Assembly (NCBI GenBank): GCA_032191485.1
Contig: JAVDOI010000011.1
Location: 20,447,887-20,511,886 of the forward strand
Origin: Leptoclinus maculatus
Taxonomy: Eukaryota; Chordata; Actinopteri; Perciformes; Stichaeidae
Reading direction: 5' to 3'
Length of the DNA: 64,000 bases
How positions within the stretch are numbered: the first letter of the stretch is position 1; the number at the start of each line of letters is the position of its first letter. Positions 1-11,697 of the stretch are shown piece after piece. Both the position numbers and the translations under genes were made by a program. The notes beneath the pieces were generated by a model. That model was not told the origin of the DNA. It did not search any database and saw nothing but the letters and a program-made list of their open reading frames with translations.

Positions 1-429
1 GCAGGCACTCGTAAATTCAGAGGACCCCTGAGCCAGATGTGTAGCAATCGTCTAACAACACCTAAACAAACCAAATGCATGTAATCCAAAGGGAATTGAG
101 AAACCATGCCAACACCGCTGCCAAGAAATGGATGTGGCCCCTCATGATGATGAATCTCATCAACCATGTTTTCAAATGATTCGTCTGTCCTGAGAGCATA
201 GTCTGTACACGTGTAGCAGTTGTGTACTCTCTCGTTTGTGTTGTGTTTTAATTCAGGCACACTTGATGTCTTTATGGCTCCAACCAGACGTTTATTCACA
301 GCACAGCATATAGATAGCTCATCTGGTAACAAACAGAACGATTTCAGTGATTCTCACAGCCCACCTCGTGGTTACAAGTAAAGAGACAAATGCTTAAGCT
401 AGCTGTTGTTAGCATGTTACTAATGCTAA

Positions 430-928
430 ATAAATATCAGTATAAAGGATAAAGGATGTTTATTGTCATTGTAAAAACATACAACGAAATTAAGTTGGCG
501 ACTCAGTCAGTACAGCAGCAACAGTTAAAAGGTGTATAAAAAACATTAAGACAAGAAGATTTAAAACAAGACATTAAATAAATATATACAAGATAAAACA
601 AGATTAAACGCAGGCATCAATGGCTTAAAAGTGAAAAAGGTGCTTAGTTAAGGTGTCGTGTTATTGGCTATTTTTATTTTTATTTCACCGCAGCACTGTG
701 AGCTGGGTGGGGTGGGGGTGGGGGGGTGATGGAGGAAACCGCTCTTGGGAAGAAGCTGTTCCTCAGCCTGTTAGTCCGGGTTTTGATAGTCCTGTATCTT
801 TTTCCTGATGGCAGTGTAACAAACAGAGAGTGACCCGGGTGTGTGATGTCTGTACAGATGTTTCTGGCCTTCTTCTGGAGGCGGCCAGCATACACAGTGT
901 CCAGGTCCGGGACATCAATTATACGTCA
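430..928 (-). mobile_element. LINE 3' end remnant (jockey-superfamily, CR1/L2/Rex1-like)
   Basis: Read on the minus strand, about 925-680 encodes the C-terminal tail seen after the reverse transcriptase in fish LINEs of the jockey superfamily: PDLDTVYAGRLQKKA, then HPGHSLF, LPSGKRYR and RLRNSFFPRAV. The track from HP-H through LPSG-R-R to R-NSFFP is the typical end of these ORF2 proteins. It is followed by an A/T-rich 3' UTR ending near 430-480 with TTTCGTTGTATG and ACAATGACAATAAA, a common 3' end for this group. The piece is 5' truncated and carries no catalytic motif. It was probably one insertion, now cut off on its 5' side by the hAT end at 930-992. Family assignment at the superfamily level is fairly safe; the clade is inferred from memory. 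Confidence 0.75.
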
Positions 929-929
929 G

Positions 930-992
930 GGTCCGGATAGGACAGCGTCTGGGTCCGGATCCGGACCGCGGTCCGCCTATTGGCGACCCCTG
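930..992. mobile_element. hAT-like transposon terminus
   Basis: Read from the right on the minus strand, this starts with CAGGGGTCGCCAATAGGC, which matches the CAGGGGTC(N)CCAA terminal inverted repeat of many vertebrate hAT elements. A GC-rich subterminal stretch of repeated GGTCCGGA/TCCGGACC words follows. Only one terminus is visible; the other end and any transposase are absent. It sits exactly between two unrelated LINE fragments, so it is either a short non-autonomous insertion or a deletion remnant. No 8-bp target duplication could be assigned. Confidence 0.55.
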
Positions 993-1820
993 GTCTATTG
1001 TGTCAAAGGCTGCACTTAGGTCTAAAATAATTTATGTTAATAATTAATTTGTTGCCTGATGTCCTTGACTCTATTTGTAAAAAAGTTTAAATCTCTTGTG
1101 AGGCATCAGTAAAATGACAGGGGGAGGGGGTCCCCACTGAGTCGATTATCTTAAATAGAATTCTCGTATTAGAGTGATTTGCTAAAATGAAGTTGGAGAA
1201 GAAGGATGTTCTTGCTTCTTTAACTGCCGTTTGATATGTCCTTATTGCATCTTTCCAACTCTAATAAAATCCATTTTCGTTCCTTTCTCCTACAGTCTTT
1301 GTATCATCTCTGTAAATCATGGGTGGTTTTATTTAGGGTGTTATATTTTACCTTTTGTCTTTAAGGGGAGCAACAGAGTCCAGGACAGTCTGGCAGGTGT
1401 GATTAAAAAGGGAGACCAGCTTCTCTAAATTAAAATGAGGATTAAAGGCAGTTAAAAAAAGCCGTGGTAACATGCTCGCAGATATAGAGTTCAAAACCTG
1501 GCAGCGGATAGGTGAAGTATGAATAACTGGTAGAGGATTGAATAAAACCATATGATCAGACACATGGATATCCTTCGTCTTAAAGTTGTCAGGGCTGAGA
1601 CCACTGTAAATAACCAGGTCGAGGGTGTGACCCTTTGAGTATGTAGGCTCCTGTATAGCCTGAGTGAGGTTAAAAGATTCCAGGGTATCCATAAAATCAG
1701 TGACAAAAATCTGTAAAGGGCAGCAGACATATATATTATTAAAATGGATATTATTTCTTAACTGTGAGTATGCGAGTTTGCAGTCCTCACACATAGCCAT
1801 AGTAGTTTGCAGTCCAAGTA
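993..1820 (-). mobile_element. L2-like LINE remnant (endonuclease C-terminus to start of RT)
   Basis: Minus-strand translation at 1800-1350 gives a 150-residue open frame with the late endonuclease signature of fish L2-type LINEs: DTLESFNLTQAIQEPTYSKG, then HTLDLVIYSGL, VSDHMVLF and a tail ending TVLDSVAPLKDKR. Further downstream, 1030-993 encodes ILDLSAAFDTID, which is reverse-transcriptase motif A with its first catalytic Asp. Between them frame and sequence are decayed and the spacing is short. Only one catalytic Asp remains, and the element ends abruptly at the hAT terminus at 992. The N-terminal part of the endonuclease and RT motifs B to E are missing. It is an inactive, internally deleted fossil. 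Confidence 0.8.
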
Positions 1821-2771
1821 TAAAAGTATAAAAGTACGATCGTAAAAGAAAAACTTAAAATACAAAAGGATAAAAGCAATCCAACTGATTGTTCCGAAAT
1901 AAACAAGAACGATTCACAGATCACTCTGCAGTTTGAACACCGTTAAGTTACTTAAATTCATTCAGTGCTGACATGTGTTTCAATATGATGCATTAGCTAT
2001 GTTGAGCAAGTTGATTTTGTAAGCACGTAGGGTTTACAGCATTCAATGTGCCAGCAGACAAAAGTCTATGTACCGACAGCATTAACAAGTCAAAAGCCAC
2101 ACTTCAACATCCATTAATGTGAAATACTGTCTCCACTGTGACATGACTATTACTCCAGCCTGTGGGCCGCCAATTTAAGCTGGTTGCATTAGCTATGCAA
2201 CATGCTAATGTTAACTTCAACAGGCCAACTTGCAAAATGAACAGTAAAACAACATAAAAATGGCAAAACATCTAGCTTCCATCTTTAAAGTTGGGTCACG
2301 GACAGCTGGTATTGATCCATCGTAGAGCTTTGGTTTTACAGTGCATTCTGCTGTGCATGGCCCTTGTTTTTTATATATATATACTACAAGTGTTGCTGGA
2401 GTTTTGACCTCCTAGGACTTTTTCCCGTCCCCATGCAACTAGGGAGTAGGTCAAGTTGTGCCAGAAACACTCACTTCAATTCTACTGACCCTTATTGAGA
2501 ACTTGTTTTCCAGTTGTTGTGGTGACATATAGACAATCCACTGGGTGTTCACACCTTCAGATGATGGGAGTACATGAAGGCTTTTGTTGTTGGTTCTTGC
2601 AGCCAACAACAGAACAAAAATGATGACACTTTCCTCACAATTTGGTGGTCTCTGGACACACTGACGCATGTTGAAAAAACAAACAAAAAAGATTCAATAT
2701 TTAAGATGTTTTTACTAACGGGTTCAAAGCAGCATATTTATGGACTGGGACTCAAATGCAAAGTTACTTTG

Positions 2772-2772
<1 letters not shown>

Positions 2773-2804
<32 letters not shown>
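2773..2804. repeat. (CA)16 microsatellite
   Basis: Uninterrupted CA dinucleotide tract of 32 bp. Confidence 0.95.
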
Positions 2805-2806
<2 letters not shown>

Positions 2807-3874
2807 CACACAAACTTAGCCTTGGACTTCCTGACTCTAATCTTTGCTGTGGCCAATATGAACCTGTCACAGCGCTTTACTTCTCCAAATTTCCATTAGT
2901 AGCGGGGTCAACCCTTTCAGTTATGAGCAGGAAAAGAGTGTGTGTTTGTCTGTATGTGTGTGTGAGATTAATGAGAATCCCTATATCTTGTCATAGAAGC
3001 CTGAGTGTATAGAGCAAATCATAGATTATAAGTCTTGATAGTCCTCTGGTAGGCATGAAATCAATCTTTTTTTGTTCGTTTGTGTTAATATAGAATGTAT
3101 AGATAAGTTCTTGGACACCCACTAAGACTGTGCAGAGTGCTTCGTTTCTTTACTGCACTTCACTTATTTTTTAGCAGTCCGCACATCTGGCTGTGACCCT
3201 GAAAACATCATGCATGTTTTTCTAAATATAGGAATTGGAATTATATGGATCAAGTCCTCAATGTTGCCCTGCCAAATCAGCTCCCGAAAAGCGAATCCAA
3301 AACATCTCGATTGCCCCCTGGTGACTGGCCAAACAAAAAAATGAAAGTACATTTCTTAAAGATGGTTTCTGTCATTTAAGTTAGTCTTTGTCTAGTTTTT
3401 TGCATGTTCAATTCTTAATTTCTGACCAATTTGGTTTAAATGTGTTATTTGGTGCAATACAAAGGGGGTGTGACATCATGATTGACAGCTGTGATTGACG
3501 AATACAGATGTAAATTAAAATAAGTCAGTTTAACACATCACAGCGATATTAGGAAAGATTCTTTTATATTTAAATGTACATCTATCTCTTATTTGTACAG
3601 TCTAAATTACTTTGCCCTCTTCTAATTCACTCTTTTCTTATTTTGTTTCTTATTTCTCCTTGTTACTCTGTTTTCTTTCTTTGTATTGTATTCCCTTTGT
3701 AACCCCTTTGACTGGATCGTCCAGTTATTAATTAAACAGGCGTTGACCACTTTCACAATCATAATGAGTACTTTAGTGCAATCTAACAGCACCATGAGCC
3801 ACATTAAATGACCACACAATCACTGATCCCCATTTTTTGGTGACGATATTATGGTTGAGATCATGAAATATATT

Positions 3875-3880
<6 letters not shown>

Positions 3881-3907
<27 letters not shown>
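3881..3907. repeat. (TA)n microsatellite
   Basis: Uninterrupted TA tract of about 27 bp within AT-rich unique sequence. Confidence 0.95.
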
Positions 3908-3910
<3 letters not shown>

Positions 3911-5064
3911 AATATATTTGAAATCATTACAAACTACCACATTTGCATAAAGCTAGCATATTTTTCCACTCCCATGTTGTGTGAAATACTTTACAAATCT
4001 CCCTTTAACGTGCAATTTGAACAGATACAAAAATATGTGGCTTACAATTATACAAATACTGGAGATTTAATATTCTTATCGATTGACATCCTTAGTTTTA
4101 ACATATTTTACATGTATAGCCAAGATAGTAGTTATCCATATTATTTGCTTTTATACATAAATGCCTACATGCCGAGTGTTGCTACACTTCGATTAATCAG
4201 TAATTGCATTTTAAATGCAAACTACGAATGAGAAAAAGTACGTCACAATTTCTACTTTGAATGTGAGGCGGTAGTAAAACGGCAACATCACAGAAACGTC
4301 TCCTTGCTGAAAGCAAGTTTAGGACATAAATAACTCAAGTCCTATTCTGAGTGAGGAGCGTGTTTAGTCTTAGGTTAGTGGTCAGCATGATTCTGAAACA
4401 TCTAAATACAAATAAATAAATATGTAACTACGGGTCCTGGACCACCTCTCCCGTTGTAATCTCCTACGTTTATCTGCCTTCACCTACCTTTCACCTGGCC
4501 TCGCTGGCCCTGAGTTCAACCCCACTAGCTCTGGCTTATGGTGACAAAAGAAAATGCCAAAATGTGTTCAAAAGAGAGCAGCTCTGTAAAGCTTGTTGGA
4601 GGCATCCTCGCTTGTTCAAGTATGCTCAGTGTGAGCAATTTACTGTTTCCCAACGGACAAAAGGCATCCTTGTGTGCTCGAGTATTCCTTCAGAAAGGTT
4701 GCAGTGAAGTGTGGCGCACTCACAGAGGCCTCTTGGTCTCCTCTCAACCCAGTTCAAAAGTTTTATTTTGCTTTTACATCCAGTGGGCTGGATAAGTCGG
4801 GATCTGTGAATACGTTTCTGGTTCAGAGCTCTTTTGTGGCCAGCTGTGCGTCTGTGAAGGCAGATCTTAAAAGTACAGAGACAGTTTCCTGAAGCTTTAG
4901 TGATAATAGTTGACTTTTTATAGAGGCCAGGGAGGGAGACATTAGGAAGAGGTTACAACAGTGGTATTTGGTTGTAGAATAACACTTTTTGATTGAAGTG
5001 ATCATGATGCAAATGGTGAGATTTCGAGATTTCATTGCAGTCAAGTTCAGAATTGTGTTTTTAC

Positions 5065-5190
5065 AGCCACACATGCACTCGCAGCCCGTTCTCATTCCCA
5101 GGTTGTCAAATAGCGACACTTGGTCACAGCCCTCGGCACCTGGCACTGCTATTTGGCATTTTACGCTTCCTGATGTACCCACTCCCATCC
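5065..5190 (-). repeat. Dispersed fish repeat, family 1, copy 1 (partial)
   Basis: On the minus strand this reads GCCGAGGGC, then TGACCAAGTGTC, then CTGGGAATGAGAACGGGCTG. The same order of blocks occurs at 40225-40290 (+), with GCCGAGGGCCACTGCCCAAG and then CCTGGGAGTGAGACCAGGCTG. It is therefore the 3' part of the repeat also found around 23, 27.4, 39.9, 41.9 and 56.6 kb. The 121- to 138-residue open frames over it are incidental. Confidence 0.6.
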
Positions 5191-8100
5191 GTCATTTTGA
5201 TGTCACCCTCTTCTTTTGGGAGCTGGATCTACTACATTGGGCTAAAACTCTTCACAGTTCTCTTCTGCAACTTCATCTTTATAGCCATGTGTACCACTTT
5301 GCAAATTCAGCCAGAGTCAGTTCCTCAAGTTCAATTTCACCCACTCAAGAACAGCCCTGTCTCCAGATATATCCGTTGGTATAAAGGCAGTCTCAGCCCG
5401 AGTGATGGGTCGGAATTCCTAATACAGACTTCTTTTGCATTTAGGAAATAAAACGCCACCGGTTTAGTCTTCTGTTTCACATCTATGTCCCCCATGCTCT
5501 TGCTGACTTCGCTGAGGGCTTGCCCCATTTCCCTCGCATCTTTAGTTACATAGGCGACAAAATGTTGCAAGCGTAGGGATTGCACACAAACTGCAGATCC
5601 GTATTTGGCTGCCATGCCCTTGGAATGACATGACTGTAGGTGTTGATTTCTGTAGGTGTGCTTTGCTCTTTGCATTTACCCAGTGCCTGCATAGAGATCT
5701 GCTCACCTCTTCCACACACGCACACACACTTTTCCTAAAGCTAATTTAGTGAGTTTGTTGCCTACACATCCTGTGAAGACGGAAGTTTAATTACAAAAGA
5801 CACTTTGCATGTAACACGTCCAAAACTGATGGTAGTGGGGATGAAACTTGAGAATGTGTTGGTCTATCATACAAATAATTATTTATAAGCTTAATGATAT
5901 ATGATGATGAATATATACATATAGGAATGAATGTATGTAAGCACTCAGATTATGAAAAAACGGCCTTTAAAGACATGTATTGTAAAATTCCAAACATTTT
6001 CTTAAAAAAATAAATAAACTGACCAAATGATGAAAAGTGGTGGAGTTTGTCTCCAGAGATGTTGGGATCAGCGCCCTGCATCTCACCTAGAGCGCTGTAT
6101 TTCACCTGTAAAGAAGTCATCATCAGAACCCCCCCGGCAGATGTCATGCTCTGCAGAAGTCACACCTTAATTAAAGGTGAGACCAATTCCGCTCAAATCC
6201 TTTATTGCTCTCATATTGCTCAGACCTGTGAGGTTGGAGAGGACGCTGCACATAAAACTGCTTTCTATGCACCATCGCTGTCTTGACTCCGTATGGCTCG
6301 ATTTCATTTGTAAAAAAAAGAGTGAAAGGCATTACCACCATGGAACTATTACATTTAATGGTATATGTAGTCACATTGTAGAATCAAACCTTCATTTCCA
6401 GATTGTTTCACGGCCGTTACGTCCTTAAGCACATCCACACCTCAACGCATATACCTGCCGGGAAGGTGGCAGATTTTAAATGAATGCAGCCCAAGGCAGG
6501 CTTCAGCCTGCTGTAGCTGTCTGCTCTCTCTGCGTCTGTGTGAGGCCTGCAGGGTTCTGTTAGCCTCTGTGTTCTGGTGGTGTGGGAATGAGAATGGGCT
6601 TCACACCTCGCTTTATTGGCTGCGGTAACGCCTCCAACGCAGGGTCCAAATGCTCTTTGCTACCCAGAAGAGTCCTGAACTCAAGAAGAAAAGAGACGAT
6701 ACAGGTGGAGGGCAGGGTCTCTGCTGATACAGACACTTCTAGGTCACAAGTGATGATTAAGAGGGATTATTTATTTGTCATTATGTATATATGTGTCTAT
6801 ACATAGATTTTTTTAGGAAATTGATGCATTATATACCTTTTTAAAAAAAAAAAAACAAGGATGCAAAAAATCGGACAAAAAGTGTCTTAAGTGCCGTAAG
6901 CAACTATGAAGAACGAGTTTCAAGCGTGAAGAAGACATCCACGTGGGATTGTCTGTTTTGTAACGTTGGATAGCTTGCCAACCAATAACACAGCTATAAA
7001 AAGATCGGTGCTTATGCTCTTCCTCAAAAGAATAGTCAACAGGTCATCTGCTGCGTGATTGCCCTTTTTAAATAATACAGTTAATTTGCTCCGGGCTGGT
7101 TAACCACGCTGGTTTGTTTGTGGTTATGGCTCTACAGATCTTCTTAATGACTTCCCAGCAAACAAGACCCGGAGGAAGGCTTGTTGCTACACTGATGCTT
7201 CTGTCTCTGACGAGTACAGCTTTACTCTGATTTATAATCAAATTAATAATCTATTATGTGCTGCTTTCCATCTCCAATTTTCTTTTATTTCTTTTCAGTC
7301 CGCCCGTTATCGCTCTTCTCTCATCACAGCTCACAGTGCAGCGTTCCAAGCTTCCCCCATCTCTTCGGCCTCTCACTTACTGTTTCCAACACAAAGAGGT
7401 TTGGATGACTCATCCTGCAGTTTGCTGGATGTGTTCGGATAGACGCTCGTGTGTGTGTACAGTGATGATACATTTCTGTCAATTCTCTTTACCATAGACT
7501 AGTAATTGGACAGAACTCCGGCACAATACCCCTTGCTCCATGGTTTAGTAAACATGCCAATATAGTCTTGTGCCTAAACATCTCACGTGAGTTAACAGTC
7601 GCTGTTATCCGGCGCCCTTGCTAGCGCTGTTGGTAATATGACGCTGTCGTCAAGATAGGTTTCATGTGTAACACTCTCCTCACAGGATTTAGTCTGATGA
7701 GATTCAGTTTCTAGACGGTGGCGTGGATCCTCACCGATACCAGTGTTTTTTTTTACCAGTTATCAAGGTGAAGGACGGTCTTTCTAACCATTATGTCATT
7801 GCGTTGTCCCTGGTACATGGCCAGATCAACCTGTTGGCGAGCAATCATTTCCTACTGACCCACACCTAGCATTTGCTGTGCAATGTGTAGTCTATAGTCC
7901 AATACTATGCTGAAATAATGCCTAATTTATGTCTGTTTGTGCTAATTTGATTCATTTCAATTAGGGCTATGCACAAGTGAGACATAACTGTCATGAGCTA
8001 AAACTGCCACGCTCCTTAGGTTAAGTTTTTCTTGTTTCATGTCATTCATTCAGTTTCCAGTTTTATTTTGAATTACTCAACTTCCTGCAATTGTTTTATT

Positions 8101-11100
8101 TCACCTGTCCCTCATTATCCTATCCTTGTACATTTAGTCTGAGGTTTCCCCTTTCTCACTGCCAGTTTGTCTTTGTACTTAATAAGCATTCTGGTTTTAT
8201 CCCTGTAGTGTTTAGTTTACTTGGTGTTAAAGGTCTCTGCTTTGTGTTACCCGGACAACCCATTTTGTCTTCTTCTTGCCGGACTTGTTGTATCGAACCA
8301 TTCGCAAACAAACAAAGACCTTTTCTTATTGAGATTCTGCAGCTGAGTTTTGCCAGTTATTCGTTATTAGTCACAAAAATAACTAGATTTTGAAAAAAAG
8401 CCCTACAAGACATGGCCACAACAAAGAAACTCCTTATTTGCTATTTTACTTAAATTGGTGCAAGTTTCAAATCAACAAACAAGCAGAACCAATGACCACG
8501 TTGTGAACCTATGGCTTGTAGGGCCCTTTGGGGTCTGAGCGTTGTGGTGCAGTTTTCCACATTGCTTGGTTGTTAATCCATTCTTGAATAAGTACAATTT
8601 GAACTATTTCCTATGCTCCCTACTTAATATACTTGAAAAGACGAAGAACTAAATTACAACTTTTGACTGACGGATGCGGACAGTTGATGAAGTGACACAA
8701 TGAATGCTTTGCCAGGAAGTGACATTTCTGCCATTCAAAGCTCATTTCATGGCTACCAAAACAAAACTCTGCACCTACTGCAGGACTGGACGTGTCGCAG
8801 GGCTGTTCCAGAAACCTGTCAGTGTTGTTGTCACTCCCGTTGGTCGCTGGCAGAGGTCTTGAACTCTATTGATTTAACAGCTTTTAAAAGGACCTTAATT
8901 GTAGTTAATCATTTACAGTTGGGATTGTTTAGCTTCTGTCCCTTGTGAGCATGTGTTATTCCCTCCATTGTGCACGTCGTGCTGTTTATCCCAACTTCCA
9001 GCCTTGTATAACTTCAACAATGGCTGTCTCCACCACAGCCACAGCAGTTAAGGCAAGATACATCTTTATTTGCATAGCTCTTAATCCCAGTCGCAGTCTG
9101 GAAAGAGCTCAATGGATTAAACAAACATTACTAAATACTCCTGGATCGTCATTGTCAGAACGTGTACAAACCAAGGACCAAGTGCATCCCCTCGAACACT
9201 GTTAGGTGTGGAATAGGTGCAACGTTTGCAAACGGATACAAAATGAATAACATGAAATTGGAACAAAATATACAACAACGCCACAAAAATGATTTCAAAA
9301 TGTTCCTTGTTTATGTTCATTATGATCATTTTTGGGAGAGTGACTTCGGAGGTAGCCCTGAAGGGACGGGCTGTCAGTGTCGCCGACTTGACGACTTTCT
9401 CGATAGATTTAGCGACTACTGGAGCGAGTGCTGGTAGCTACTTTTATTGGAAAAGAGTTGGCAATACTTTTTTTTCCCGGTTGGATAATTGTTTTTTAAA
9501 TCTACTGTCGGCTACTCTTGCTAGTTTCTCAAGATTGTGGATAGCACTGGGATTTAATTTTCAACCGCATCCTAAATGGCAAAATACTCCATTGGCCACC
9601 AGCCATGCCCTGGATTCTTCCTACAAACAAAACCTTCATAAGTCACTGTCCTCGTGTGGCTGCCGTGTTACTGAATGAACAAAGGTCAGCTGAATGAAGA
9701 GGAAGAACCAGAACACACTCAGCTTTGCTTTCTTTCACCTTGGTTTCTCCTGTGTATTTAAGTTAGGGAGCTTAGTGATTGCATTTCGGTTCCTTATTTT
9801 GCTTTAGGGTTAGAATGTTTGCTATTAAGTTCAGATGGGTTTTGTTACATTATCATTGGTCCACCGTGAGCTCTTACCTTGAATATAGCACTTCATGTTA
9901 CATCTGGCTGAACAATTTCGGAAAACTACAAAACAGAGATGGTTGAGGAATATACAGGACGACAACTGCATTACGTTTATTTACTGATTCATTGATTTTA
10001 CTCCCAGGAGCATGGAGAGTAAGCCGAGACAGAAACCGTGAGCCTCGATCAATCATTACAGATACCGTTAATAAGTACCCGACATCCAAACGGCAGGAGG
10101 TTTGTGTGATTGGGTCTGTGGAGATTATACTTCACTAAGTGCGCCTGAGAAAAACACAAAATTTGACTTGGTTTGTCTCTGAGGTTGTGTGGATTGATGA
10201 TTTTGATGAAATGGAAGCATATCTTCCGCGAGACTGGAGAGTGACAGACTTGCTATTTGGTGCATTTGCCTGTTAGACCACATTGTAAGGAAAAATCTGC
10301 AACCCAACATCTGTCTTTCTGCCTTCCTAAAAAAAAAAAAAGAGAGAGATGGGAGAATGTGCTGTCTAGAGCCAAGAGCCTGTAGATTTGTATTCAAACC
10401 AAATGCTGCTGGTGGTTGTAATGATTATTTCTTTCTGCCTGGATGAAGCTATACTCACCAGTGAAACCAGACGCAACAGTGGAGAGACGTGGAATTGAAG
10501 GACTCCAGACACAACAGATGGCAAAAAAAGGTAATGTAAGCGATCTAAAAACTCACTTTTATTTTGTGCTACAAGGCACGTTTTAATGGGCTGCGGAAGA
10601 TTTGGAAACGCATTTCTTGCTTCCGAGCAGAGACGACTGGGCGGATGACTCACTCGCTTATAGTCTCATAAACAATTTGTTGATACAAGTCCCGACTGTG
10701 TTCCCAACTGTCATCTGGATAAAAAACAAAACAAGTTATTTCCTGCCTTTTTACTACAGGAGGAAAAAACCCACCTCGACCAAAGTCACTAATATAGGCC
10801 AACGAGACAAGTAGAGAGTCGCAAACAAGGGGCATGAATTAATGACAGAAAAATAGGAAGCTCCATTACTGTGGGCTACTTGATGTACTGTGCTTTCCCT
10901 CCTTGTTTCTCTCCAGGGGGAGACTGAACAAGAGCTATTTACCAGTTCCTTTCTTTCTCTCCAGCGCTGGGTCTCAATAACACTCTCCGTCTCCATGTTC
11001 CTGTCATCATCTCCCACTGATGTCTTGTCTCCGTGACCGGGAAAAAAAAGAAGCTATTAACCACTATCTATCTTTCCTCCTTGATTGCCTTGTACTAACC

Positions 11101-11490
11101 CTTCTCCATCCCTCCCGAGTGCTGTGGCGCCGAACGATCCGCACGACAAACACGCACACACGGCCCAGCTCTTAAGTACAGTCGCCGTCACCGCTCACCT
11201 GATTTCTTTCCCATCCAATGCAAATTAGCAAACACTCTTTTGAGTGAAATGCTTTTAAGGTCTCACTAAGTTGTCATAATGGCGGCGTTTTTCTTTACTC
11301 CTACTGCTGGTAATGGCTTTTGTGACTACACACCGCAGATGAGTGTTACGTGAGCAGCCCAGTCTTGGCAATAATGTGACACCGCATTGATCCTTGTAGG
11401 AGAACATTACTCGGTGTATGTTGGAGATCAGAGACAGTGCTGTCCTCAAGAACTCTTGAGTCGGGTTGTGTTGAAGAAAAGTTTCTTTCA
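5191..11490. other. Noncoding stretch without recognisable elements
   Basis: I see no gene, RNA gene or clear transposon. Open frames are all under about 130 codons and look random. A-runs occur near 6842 and 10329. A segment at about 9340-9470, with words such as GATTTAGCGACTACTGGAGC, resembles a fish repeat I recall, but I could not pair it with a second copy in the window. Confidence 0.45.
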
Positions 11491-11499
11491 GGTCCAATT

Positions 11500-11697
11500 C
11501 TGTGGCTGGTTCAGATGAGTTTTATTCACTGCGCAGTGGAGACAGAAGTTCACAACAAAGCTGTAGAATTCTCACTTACAGAGGTTTGTTAATTAATGTA
11601 AAACAGTTTCTGTCTGCACAGAGGTTTCTGTTACATAGGAATACACAGGCAATATAAAAGAATACAGTTTATACAATTTAAGATCTTCTCTTCTACA
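11500..11697 (-). mobile_element. Candidate retroelement LTR (partial)
   Basis: On the minus strand a purine run AAAAGGGGGAAA (11709-11698) is followed directly by TGTAGAAG at 11697. That is the arrangement of a polypurine tract next to the TG start of a 3' LTR. About 170 bp further on is an AATAAA signal (TTTATT on the plus strand at 11521-11526), as expected for an R region. I could not fix the far LTR end, a target duplication or a second LTR, and no gag, pol or env frame is visible on the internal side (11710-12100). It could be an old endogenous retroelement end or chance. Nothing coding remains. Confidence 0.35.

Larger units (their letters stand above)
1821..5060. other. Noncoding stretch with simple repeats only
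   Basis: I see no gene. The open frames here are short and lack codon or domain support. It holds a 16-unit CA tract at 2773-2804 and an AT tract at 3881-3907. The rest looks unique and AT-rich. Confidence 0.5.

Noticed and set aside
4989..5451. Plus-strand frames of 131 and 138 codons
   Set aside because: They cover a partial family 1 repeat and have no recognisable domain.
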